NCBI RefSeq assembly: GCF_964340395.1
Contig: NC_135555.1
Location: forward strand, 10,939,931-10,951,430
DNA from: Glandiceps talaboti
Taxonomy: Eukaryota; Hemichordata; Enteropneusta; Spengelidae
Length of the DNA stretch: 11,500 nucleotides
Direction: 5' to 3'
This document shows, piece by piece, positions 1 through 7,386 of the stretch. Every line of letters starts with the position of its first letter. The first letter of the stretch is position 1. The notes under the pieces are model-generated. The model had not been told where the DNA came from, ran no database searches, and saw only the letters and a program-made list of their open reading frames with translations. A program made the position numbers and the translations under genes.

Positions 1-769
1 CCGAAATTGAGTATCATTTTCTGCCTTATTAACAACTCATATGGCACAATTATAACCAAATTCAGGAAAAAAAATTACTGAATATATATCAATGCGATAT
101 ATCATAGTGTATTTCACTTGTTTAAAAAAAAAATATACATACATTTTGTTTTCGAAGTAGTAATCCATCTGCCGCATATCTAATGTAATTACATATAACA
201 TTATGTCCGAATCATGTTATATTAATGATGCCTCAATATTCTGTCGGGTAAAGGCAATGAAGGTGATCACAGAATCACAATCTACGACTGCATGAAAGAT
301 AATGCGGAAAACGACCTATTGCATGGTAACACAGTGTAGTATGCTGGGCGCCTACAGAAGAAATAATTACTCATTCGAAAAATGACTTTCCAATGGTATT
401 ACTACTGCATCGTTATTAACACCTAAAAAAACTATATAGTGTACAAATTAAACCATGGGGCGATTCTACGAATATAATTCATTATAAATTCTTTCCTTGA
501 CATTTATCGTATATTAAATGCATGGAAAGTATATATCTGCCATACTATAGAGCAAACATTTTTTTACTGAAGTCCCTCGAGTACACAGTCTCTTGTATTA
601 AATATTGAAATTTTGTGAAAGTAGCTCGCAGTGGAATTTATGCATCACTGCATGATAGTCATACAATATAGTTCTACATTCCCACAGCCACCATGGTAGG
701 CACAGAATACTTATACAGGTGAAAAAATTTCTGGAGATCAGTAACAAAATATATACCATCCATTTGAAC
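1..769. other. Non-coding stretch, nothing recognised
   Basis: AT-rich DNA with stops in all frames at short intervals. A 76-codon open frame on the minus strand (598-828) has no recognisable motif, is hydrophobic and Cys/Trp-rich in the way chance AT-rich frames are, and overlaps a better open stretch to its right, so it is not called as a gene. No tRNA-like fold, long repeat or microsatellite was seen. Confidence 0.6.
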
Positions 770-991
770 TCAACACAGATGTTCTTTCCCAAAGCAGACA
801 CAAAATGCAAATATTTTGTATGATACATCTAGGCCGCCGACGGGGTTGTCATAGCATCTGTTGTCATGGTGACCCGGCGCTGGACAACGAACTTTAAATG
901 ATTCAAGTCGTTGGTAGTCACCTGCATATATTCCCAATAGTCCGAGTTTTATTTTGTTTGTTCCAAATGCTGACACTCGTCCAATATTTTC
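770..991 (-). other. Unrecognised open stretch, possible exon
   Basis: About 73 codons are open on the minus strand between a TGA at 992-994 and a TGA at 770-772. The frame has no good ATG at its upstream end; the first usable start-like codon is GTG at 974-976. The translation is less simple than the surrounding AT-rich frames (for example IKLGLLGIYAGDYQ and PGHHDNRCYDNPVGGLDV) and coincides with a local rise in GC around 833-890. I recognise no domain. It could be an internal exon, but there is no convincing polypyrimidine tract plus AG at its upstream edge and no clear GTAAGT at its downstream edge. It could equally be a chance open frame. Confidence 0.2.
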
Positions 992-994
992 TCA

Positions 995-1893
995 AGAAAT
1001 ATTGAACCTCGAACATTTATTCAATTTATGAATGGACATGAATTAATATTTAATTGGACCCGCGATCGAATATCACAACTGCTGAATTAATAATCCCATT
1101 TTCGTTCAATTGAGGTTTGACTTTTAAAATGGTACTAATGTTGGTTTAATATCACATGATAGTTCTTTAACGTTTCATGATACCCTCAAATTTATCAATG
1201 CTCTCATAGCGAGGTCAATAGGTTAAGTGAACGAGGCATAGGGTATTTGTAAATTATAAAACGAATCGAAGATCTAATACACATCCTGTAATGACCTTAC
1301 TCATAGCGAATGCCAATTAGTATAAAACAGTGAATCGAATATAGATTGTATGTTGCACAATGACACAATTCATATTAAGCTATAATGGCCAACTACTAAC
1401 ATTATGAGGATGGAAATAAACATGAAATCGAAAAAATATCGAAATATATCATGACCCGCATGCAATGTTGAATTAAATAAACAAGACTAATATGTGTGTA
1501 GTGATAGATATATTTCACTCCATACAATATAAATCATTACATTTACAGAAAATTATTTGAAACGCCATATGCCATAAAAACGGACAAAAATATATTTTCT
1601 ACTATTTAAAGTCTATTTTTTTCATAAAACTCAATTCTACCGATAAGGAATTTTCTTTCATAACTCCGTGCCTTTTAATATTGTATACTTTAATTATGAT
1701 ATTCCCGACACACGTACAAGGTAGGTCATGTTAAATTATTTACAATTTGACTTTCAATTACTTAAATACAAAATCCACTTTTTCTATATGCTTATGAAAA
1801 TAAAACTCAACAAACATGTTCTCATTGAATACATAAATTACAGGCATGTGTGTGTACATAATAGTATTAATACGTATGAAACAGTTGGTATGA
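995..1893. other. Non-coding stretch, minor hairpin only
   Basis: No open frame worth calling on either strand. A small inverted repeat, AATATTTTCTCAAGAAATATT, lies near 985-1005. The rest is unique-looking AT-rich sequence without a repeat or RNA fold that can be supported by eye. Confidence 0.6.
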
Positions 1894-1968
1894 TCACGTG
1901 ACTGTCAATTGTGTCAAAATATTATTTACGGTTTGTAACATCTGTATCGGAATGGTTGTGACGTCACA
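1894..1968. promoter_or_regulatory. Paired palindromic TF sites: TCACGTGA and TGACGTCA
   Basis: TCACGTGA (1894-1901) is a perfect 8-bp palindrome with a CACGTG E-box core, the kind bound by bHLH-Zip factors such as MITF/TFE or USF. Fifty-eight bases on, TGTGACGTCACA (1957-1968) is a perfect 12-bp palindrome containing the full cAMP-response element TGACGTCA (1959-1966), the site of CREB/ATF proteins. Both are complete consensus sites in otherwise AT-rich DNA, where CG-containing palindromes are unexpected by chance. What is seen is the sites. That they form an enhancer or promoter is inference, since no gene start is recognisable nearby. Confidence 0.3.
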
Positions 1969-2387
1969 ATTCTCCCAGGGGCCAACAGTAATGCCCAGTT
2001 AATTAAATAAATGTATATACTGTTATTATTTTTTTGGGACACGTAATTAGTTTGTGGGGTGCAACAAATTACCCCTTTAGAAATGCTACACCCGGGTTGT
2101 GAAACAGTATGGAAATGAATACATGTTGTTAATTTCCGTAGGTATTCCTACAGGTGGGGTGAAATGAATGTCACTCGCTGCTTCCATTACCTTGCTGTAT
2201 ATATTGAATTTTGTGGGATGGGCAATCATTAATAGGAACGTACTTTTAATTTACTATTTGAGGGTGGTTACACAGTTTTTAGTAAATCTTGTTCCACTCA
2301 AAAGATAAACATGACAATCTAGAGAATGAAATATGTGAGAGAATTTAATCTAGATAAATATATACAGGGATAATCTGTTGCATCCAA
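1969..2387. other. Non-coding stretch, nothing recognised
   Basis: No supportable gene. The segment contains several purine-rich GTGGGG/GGTGGGG strings (about 2053-2165) and one TAATTAG site (2044-2050), but no repeat unit or fold that I can define. Confidence 0.5.
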
Positions 2388-2490
2388 CAAACTAATTACC
2401 CGTCGATGAAAATTAATGATGGCATTTATTGATTTAATTGGATAAATGAACACTAATTAGAATGTTATGGACGTGATTCATATTAATATG
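2388..2490. promoter_or_regulatory. Cluster of TAATTA-like homeodomain-type motifs
   Basis: Within about 100 bp there are CTAATTAC, AAATTAATGATGG, TGATTTAATTGG, ACTAATTAG and the perfect 12-bp palindrome CATATTAATATG (2479-2490). ATTA/TAATTA is the core recognised by most homeodomain proteins. The density is notable but AT-rich sequence produces such strings easily, so a cis-regulatory role is only a suggestion. It contains a 19-nt word (2430-2448) repeated exactly at 5087-5105. Confidence 0.2.
2430..2448 (+). repeat. 19-nt dispersed direct repeat, copy 1
   Basis: TGATTTAATTGGATAAATG occurs here and again at 5087-5105 in the same orientation. Flanking bases diverge immediately on both sides (…TTTAT before and AACACTAATT after here; …TACAC before and TCATTAATAT after there), so this is not part of a longer visible duplication. 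It may be a chance match, a remnant of a short dispersed repeat, or a shared binding-site arrangement. Confidence 0.4.
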
Positions 2491-2535
2491 TAAATGAGCA
2501 AAGGTAATTGTTTTTTAATGTTGTTTTTTCACTGT

Positions 2536-2646
<111 letters not shown>

Positions 2647-2680
2647 CTGATGACGACAACAGCTGCAAGAATATCATCAT

Positions 2681-2681
2681 C

Positions 2682-2716
<35 letters not shown>
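2681..2716 (+). repeat. (CAA)12 microsatellite
   Basis: Twelve perfect CAA units, preceded by three more ATC units (about 2672-2680) and followed by degenerate TAATAACAAC. Together with the upstream (ATC)n tract it forms one compound trinucleotide-repeat region of about 180 bp. Confidence 0.95.
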
Positions 2717-2717
<1 letters not shown>

Positions 2718-3409
2718 AATAACAACGGCATAAACAACACCAACATCGTTAATGATGAATAATAACAGCTAAAAACCACAGACATTATCAATACCTTTTC
2801 CCCTCTCTTTGAGTTGAAAATTCCAAACAGAGTCTGGTAAACAGGAAAATGGTTGTTGTAAATATTCATTGTCCATTAAAAATGAAAGAAAAATAGTGAT
2901 CCTTTAAAGTAAAGTAAAGTAAAAGCTGCATTCATTGTTTGTCAGCCAGGTAGTCGTTAAAGGTCGATGTAAGGTTACGTTGTGACTGTATATCGACTGA
3001 GTAAGGTCAACAGGTTTTGAACTGCCGTACTTGTAAAAGTCAATAGCATCGACGTGAACAGACTATTACTAGTAGTTTACTACAGATATTACACTAACGC
3101 TCTCTATATCTTAGTGAGACCGATTTTTTGTATAATCTAACTTGACACATCTTGACACACCTGAGTCTTTTTTTGAACCGGAATCATTTAGAGAATCGTT
3201 ATTTCTTTAGATATACTCAGACCACCTGGTCTGCGATATATATCAGAAGTCTATATTTACAAATTCACAAGAATTCACCGTGACTAATCTCTGTATTCGT
3301 CCATATTTTTCTGTTTAATCTCAGACTGCTTGAGTGACAGCCTCATGCATACGTCTTTTGCGAAGTCACTGTAACTCCCACAAATAAAGATCAACATTCT
3401 ACACAAATC
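2717..3409. other. Non-coding stretch with minor tandem and inverted motifs
   Basis: No gene seen. Small features: a (GTAAA)-type triplication at about 2906-2922; a tandem pair CTTGACACAT/CTTGACACAC at 3141-3160 (9 of 10 identical); and a near-perfect 16-nt palindrome, CAGACCA-CC-TGGTCTG (3218-3233), centred on an extended CACCTG E-box. Confidence 0.5.
3218..3233. promoter_or_regulatory. 16-nt palindrome around a CACCTG E-box
   Basis: Seven-base arms CAGACCA and TGGTCTG are separated by CC, giving ACCACCTGGT at the centre. CACCTG is the E-box type favoured by E-protein, SNAIL and ZEB-like factors. The palindrome is visible directly; a binding role is inference. Confidence 0.2.
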
Positions 3410-3783
3410 AAAGTGGCCATATAGATAAGGATTTGGTATTTATTTTGGATTTTTAATTTATAAATCAATTTTATCATGGCTTCCTACTTGAACAATCAAT
3501 GTGAAACAACATAGACAAAGTCTGTGTTTGAAACTCAATACATTGCAAAAAAGCTAAAAAATGTACAAAAAAGTTTGATATTGTACGTACAACAACAAAG
3601 GTTTTACACATTTAAAGATATTGCAATTTATTGAGTTACAAACAAGTGCTTGGCATATGCTGTTTCGCAATGATTTTTTAAGTAGGAAGTCATAATAAAA
3701 TTGTTTTGTAAATTAAAAATCCACCCCCCCAAAAAAAACAAAAACAAACAAACCAAACCCTATCCTCATCCATATGCCACTTT
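3410..3783. mobile_element. Foldback MITE-like palindromic element, 374 bp
   Basis: Two long arms, 3410-3586 and 3587-3783, are imperfect inverted copies of each other meeting at the exact palindrome TTGTACGTACAA (3581-3592). Matching blocks occur along the whole length: AAAGTGGC at the outer ends, then GGATTTTTAATTTA, CAATTTTAT, CTTCCTACTT, AACTCAATA and GTTGTAC-type sequence at the centre. The right arm is about 20 bases longer because of a C-run and A-rich tract (3723-3750) that corresponds to a shorter stretch in the left arm. It has no coding capacity. This architecture, with no spacer to speak of, is typical of foldback or MITE-type non-autonomous DNA transposons. No convincing target-site duplication is visible: CACAAATC precedes it and ACGTTACC follows. 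The superfamily is therefore undetermined. Confidence 0.85.
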
Positions 3784-4350
3784 ACGTTACCTACTGGTAA
3801 AAATAAAATCATTGCGAAAATCCAAGTGTTTAGCCCACGAACCTATATAACCCATTCGGTTTATTATTAATTATTTCAGCAAGGTTCACTGATTTCGCTC
3901 GAGGTAAAAATCACAAACGTGAATATTCGACTCTGAATTCCGAGATTATCCTTAGTTTTTCATTTTTAACCTCTGAATTATTACCCAGTTAGTAAATACA
4001 GTAAGCAGATGAAGAGATCACCTCAAGAAATTGGTTTACAGCCTACGTTGTAAGTCGAGACCTTCCCTTCAGGTAAATGACACAATTGGCATCAGACTCA
4101 TCCAAGAATTAAGCTAATCTTGAGAAGTAAATGAATAAATAAAGAAAAAATCTGACAAATTTACGTCTGCCAACCATACATGACGTAAGGTAATCTTAAA
4201 TCTACGAGTCTTGGACGCTCGGTTGTTGGAGGCGTGAATTAATACGAAATCGAAAGAGGCAAAATAATCTAGAACATGTAGGTCATTCACATTTACGGAT
4301 GAGTTTACATAGGGTACTCATTTTGTGGATCAAATATGAGATGAAACTGA
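3784..4350. other. Non-coding stretch, nothing recognised
   Basis: No open frame or repeat that can be supported. A CRE-like half match TGACGTAA lies near 4181. Otherwise unique-looking AT-rich DNA. Confidence 0.55.
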
Positions 4351-4454
4351 AAGGTTAATTCATATATTATGCTTTAAATCCCTACTGGAAAACCCCCGAA
4401 AATTTAATTTATGAGTTAGTACGGTTTTGTTCCAGTAGGGGTTTAATTAACCTT
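4351..4454. repeat. Small inverted-repeat (hairpin) element, 104 bp
   Basis: Outer arms AAGGTTAATT (4351-4360) and AATTAACCTT (4445-4454) are perfect inverted copies. Inside them a second pair, TTAAATCCCTACTGGAA (4374-4390) and TTCCAGTAGGGGTTTAA (4430-4446), matches at 16 of 17 positions, and pairing continues as AACCC opposite GGTT across a three-base bulge. About 13 bases on the left (4361-4373) have no partner, so the two stems are offset. The result is a strong stem around a loop of roughly 25-30 bases. It may be a short MITE remnant or a structured RNA element; nothing distinguishes these. Confidence 0.7.
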
Positions 4455-5182
4455 TTTTTATCAACAAGATGTACAAAAATATCAGCAAACTATGTGATGA
4501 CCAAAGCTAAGGTCAACGAGGGTGGACAAAAGCCATACCAGGGCAATTAAAATGTCATTGTAACACACCTAATCCATTTCCCACGTTGTGATTTGTCAAT
4601 ACATTGTCACGTGGGATTGATATTTTTATGCTATTGAACTCAACATGGCATTACCGGTCAAATATTTTCGTTCTTTGGCTTCGCCCTTGGAAAACAGTCT
4701 CTGTTGGGGTGACAAACATAACAGTTCCTAAAGAAAACAGACAGTCACACGATGTTGCCCTCGCGATCAGTCAACTCGTTTATATTGATCTCCACATAGA
4801 ATTCTGACTTCTTCATTTGATACATGTTCTTTGCCAGTTTCAAACAAGTAAAGTGTTTTCAACACAACCCATGACTTAATAAGATCAAGCAAAATCGCTG
4901 ATAGTTTCATGCCTTTGTCTTTAATTTCGAATTCTTAAAGTTTGTTCTTGTTCTTTCATTAATATTGGATTATTGTTATGGGATATTATCAGTTCCATAT
5001 AGCAGGTAAGAGTCTGTGTGTGACGAGATAGCTACTCGAAATCATAATTTTTTCGTGGAAGTTTCTAGTACATATTATTTTTACACTGATTTAATTGGAT
5101 AAATGTCATTAATATTTCAAAACATCTGCCATATAAGTATTTTTAGCCCTCAACACAAATTCTAATCCTACGTGTAATCTTT
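4455..5182. other. Non-coding stretch, weak open frame only
   Basis: A 67-codon ATG frame on the plus strand (4604-4807) has no recognisable motif and is probably chance. Its ATG sits inside an inverted repeat, CCCACGT (4580-4586) and ACGTGGG (4609-4615), that carries a CACGTG E-box. Second copy of the 19-nt word at 5087-5105. Nothing else supportable. Confidence 0.45.
5087..5105 (+). repeat. 19-nt dispersed direct repeat, copy 2
   Basis: Exact second occurrence of TGATTTAATTGGATAAATG from 2430-2448, same orientation, unrelated flanks. Confidence 0.4.
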
Positions 5183-5282
5183 TCAAAAAACATCCTCGTG
5201 AGAGTCAGTTTCAGAATCTTCAGCTAGCTCGTTCCTGGGGGAATCGGAAAATGCTTCTGGGGGACTGGATTTCATTGTAAAG

Positions 5283-5390
5283 TTACAACAGTTCATGTCG
5301 GTAATCATCCACATCCACATCATCATCCTCAGTTTGAATGCCAACGTCAGAGAGAGAGTAGGAGGGTATTCCTTCCTTTTGGTCACTCTG
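5283..5390 (-). pseudogene. Pseudogene block: acidic C-terminal tail
   Basis: Thirty-six codons including the stop read QSDQKEGIPSYSLSDVGIQT, an Asp-rich run (EDDDVDVDD), then YRHELL and TAA at 5283-5285. Placed at the end of the transposase-like series and in the right order, this is the likely authentic C-terminus. A neighbouring frame stays open 100 bases further (to 5183) and ends in an acidic SETDSHEDVF; whether that is an alternative tail or chance is unresolved. Confidence 0.55.
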
Positions 5391-5459
5391 TTGTTGTCTG
5401 GTATATGCAATTTGCCATCTTTTAACTTTATTTGACTTTCACACAGTAACGTATGAGAT

Positions 5460-5750
5460 CTACACTCTGAGAAGCTGAAGGACCATGATGGAGATGCACC
5501 CCAAACCTTCCAGTATGTCATTCTTCAGGGAATTTCTCAACCTGGTTTCCACCTTTTTTTGACAACGCTGCTCCCTACCCCCTACTTTCAGACCATGCAT
5601 TACTAACAAGCAAGGAATGACACACACATCAAGGTTTTGTATTAGCTCAGGATAAAAGCAGTTATACGTATGTCTAATAGATACCGAGAACTGAAATGTC
5701 AACTCAGTAGATGTTGTTTGGATCTTGAGTTTGAACATGTGAGGATGCAT
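5460..5750 (-). pseudogene. Pseudogene block: C-terminal dimerisation region
   Basis: Ninety-six open codons from an ATG at 5748-5750. The useful part is FYPELIQNLDVCVIP and, further on, KKVETRLRNSLKNDILEGL (ending about 5502). In an adjacent frame SNAWSES (5584-5604) supplies the P-x-S-x-A-W-x-E-type signature that normally sits about 15 residues before T-R-L-R-x-x-L. The two being in different frames shows a small indel between 5552 and 5584. After GL the frame is lost again; GPSASQSVDLIRYCVKVK continues in another frame. Confidence 0.75.
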
Positions 5751-5810
5751 CCATCATTTTGGGTATCTGGTCTTTTCATGCTTCAAGTTCAATCTTGATT
5801 TTTTTTTCAT

Positions 5811-6065
5811 TTAAGTGATCAGTGTTCCCTTCTTCGAACTCTTCTCTTCCTCTTGCAATGCACCTTTGCAGAAGTAGTCTGCAAGAGCTGTCATCTCAGT
5901 TTCACCATATTCTTTGCAATTGAGCATGTCGTTTTTATGGGGTGTATGAAGAGGGTTGCTTGAATGAATACTTTCATTGCATTGGATGTTGCTACCCTAC
6001 ATCTTCTGTAGGTCACAAATTTACTTTGTGAGCAAATTGGTAAGACGATTATAGTTTACGATGCG
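5811..6065 (-). pseudogene. Pseudogene block: NRLTNLLTK to KEYGETEMTALADYF
   Basis: Eighty-five codons with two in-frame stops. NRLTNLLTK and CKEYGETEMTALADYFC are the recognisable pieces; the latter corresponds to the Y-G-E-x-E-[IM]-x-x-L-A-x-x-[FY] segment that precedes the dimerisation region in this hAT lineage. The downstream E/K-rich part ending at TAA 5811-5813 is probably out of the original frame. Confidence 0.65.
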
Positions 6066-6292
6066 CATATGGTAGTTATCCTAGCGTACTGATGACAGGT
6101 AAATGATTTGCACTGAATGGCATCCTTGAATTGAGATGAAACTTTTGTATCCACAATCGTAGTCAGAACGTCCCTAGTGAAGTTGACTGTAGGTTCAATG
6201 TGGGAAGAACAGAGCGCGCCTTACTGAATGGCCTGACTTAACTGTGATAGCATATGTTTAAGGATGTACACTAAACATATAAACTTGGAAGT
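6056..6292 (-). pseudogene. Pseudogene block: helical middle region
   Basis: Seventy-nine codons with a single internal stop read KFICLVYILKHMLSQLSQAI, TAA, then CSSHIEPTVNFTRDVL and TKVSSQFKDAIQ. The pattern of short amphipathic helices matches the region between the second Asp and the C-terminal domain in hAT transposases. It ends at TAA 6056-6058; the next block overlaps it in another frame. Confidence 0.65.
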
Positions 6293-6373
6293 TGACATCT
6301 TTAATAGTAAGGACATCTGCAGCATAAGGGTCACTATTTTAGCTGTCTAAGGGTCTGGAGCAGCGCTAGGAAA

Positions 6374-6535
6374 TTATCACTTTGATATAGACCACAGTTC
6401 GCTTTGGTGATGCATAAAAAAACTTGAAGACTTATAGAAGAACAATCTCCATGTTTAGGTGTACTCGAACTCATCAGTTGAGTAAGAACATGCCAGGACA
6501 AGTTCATGGCATATGCTTTTAACATTCCGGAGGTT
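6374..6535 (-). pseudogene. Pseudogene block with SICHELVLAC motif
   Basis: Fifty-four codons read NVKSICHELVLACSYSTDEF, a stop, then further family-like sequence to a TGA-TAA pair at 6374-6379. The H-C-x-x-H-x-L-x-L-A type motif that normally follows the second Asp in hAT proteins is recognisable here as SICHELVLAC, with Ser-Ile in place of the usual His/Val. A longer ATG-led frame overlapping it (6334-6525) is mostly a shadow, except for its last residues LALLQTLRQLK (6337-6369), which appear to continue the protein. Confidence 0.7.
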
Positions 6536-6558
6536 TTGGGTACGAAGAGTAAGTTTTG

Positions 6559-6801
6559 TTACCTATATATATTCGTCTTGCCTACCATTGCATTGGCACC
6601 ATCTGGGCAAAGCCCTGTCAAGTTGTCTGGTGATAGTTGGTATTGCCCTGACGCATCTACTGTCAGTTAAATGGTAACAGCATTAGCAGAGATAGATTAT
6701 TGAAGTGCATCTTGGATGAACAAGAACTTGGCGAGTGCTTTACCAACACTCACAAAATACTTGACGAAGGATTTAAGTTGTTCAACAGTTGCAACGTTAA
6801 T
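6559..6801 (-). pseudogene. Pseudogene block with second catalytic Asp (CPDGANAM)
   Basis: Eighty-one codons in one frame read INVATVEQLKSFVKYF, then KFLFIQDALQ, two TAA stops, then YQLSPDNLTGLCPDGANAMV, ending at TAA 6559-6561. The C-x-D-G-A-x-x-M motif carries the second catalytic Asp of hAT transposases (GAT, 6601-6603). The motif is intact despite two in-frame stops upstream in the same frame, which dates the decay as moderate rather than ancient. Confidence 0.8.
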
Positions 6802-6867
6802 TATTGGCCACTTTTTAAAAATTTATTTAATTTTTATTTAATTGCCAATCCACTCATTATTGGTCAC
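6800..6867. repeat. 56-nt insertion between imperfect 12-nt direct repeats
   Basis: ATTATTGGCCAC (6800-6811) and ATTATTGGTCAC (6856-6867) are 11/12 identical direct repeats starting 56 bases apart. The sequence between is nearly pure A/T (TTTTTAAAAATTTATTTAATTT and similar) and, in the transposase frame, introduces two TAA codons exactly between FDEVTN and INVATVEQL, which are contiguous in related proteins. It can be read as a small insertion with a target-duplication-like flank or as a local tandem duplication that then diverged. Fifty-six is not a multiple of three, which agrees with the frame change across it. Confidence 0.65.
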
Positions 6868-7009
6868 CTCATCAAACAGGAGACCAAATATATGTACCTC
6901 TCGTAGTTTTGCCTGAAGTTGCTGTTTGATTGTTTTGCCAATTGCCATAAAAATCTCTTTTCGCGCCAACTGAGTTGTGCTGAAAATACTTCACCTTTTC
7001 TCGGCCTGC
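6862..7009 (-). pseudogene. Pseudogene block with first catalytic Asp (FDEVTN)
   Basis: One frame (6966-7009) reads AGREKVKYFQHNSVG; after a frameshift near 6960 the next (6862-6978) reads ARKEIFMAIGKTIKQQLQ and then HIFGLLFDEVTNN. The hydrophobic strand followed by D-E-[VS]-T-[DN] is the standard first-Asp motif of hAT transposases. The Asp codon is 6871-6873 (GAT on the minus strand). The block stops where the direct-repeat-flanked insertion begins. Confidence 0.75.
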
Positions 7010-7021
7010 AAGGTGTAGTAG

Positions 7022-7349
<328 letters not shown>

Positions 7350-7386
7350 CTGTTTAAAACGGAAGGGAGAGGGGGGGGGTAGGGGG
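7350..7386 (-). other. Pyrimidine tract and possible 3' splice site; G-rich on plus strand
   Basis: On the minus strand a run of C and T (complement of GGAAGGGAGA, G9, TAGGGGG at 7361-7386) is followed by TTTTAAACAG, ending CAG at 7350-7352. This is the form of an intron 3' end immediately before the transposase-like sequence. On the plus strand the same bases have several G-runs and could form a G-quadruplex. Neither role can be confirmed here. Confidence 0.25.

Noticed and set aside
860-873. RFX X-box-like GTTGTCATGGTGAC
   Set aside because: Both half-sites deviate from the GTNRCC/RGYAAC consensus, so it does not stand out from chance.
4604-4807. 67-codon plus-strand ORF
   Set aside because: No recognisable motif; the opposite strand is similarly open over part of it, so coding cannot be supported.
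6700-6906. Plus-strand 68-codon ORF
   Set aside because: Antisense shadow of the transposase pseudogene and its AT-rich insertion; the protein motifs are on the minus strand.
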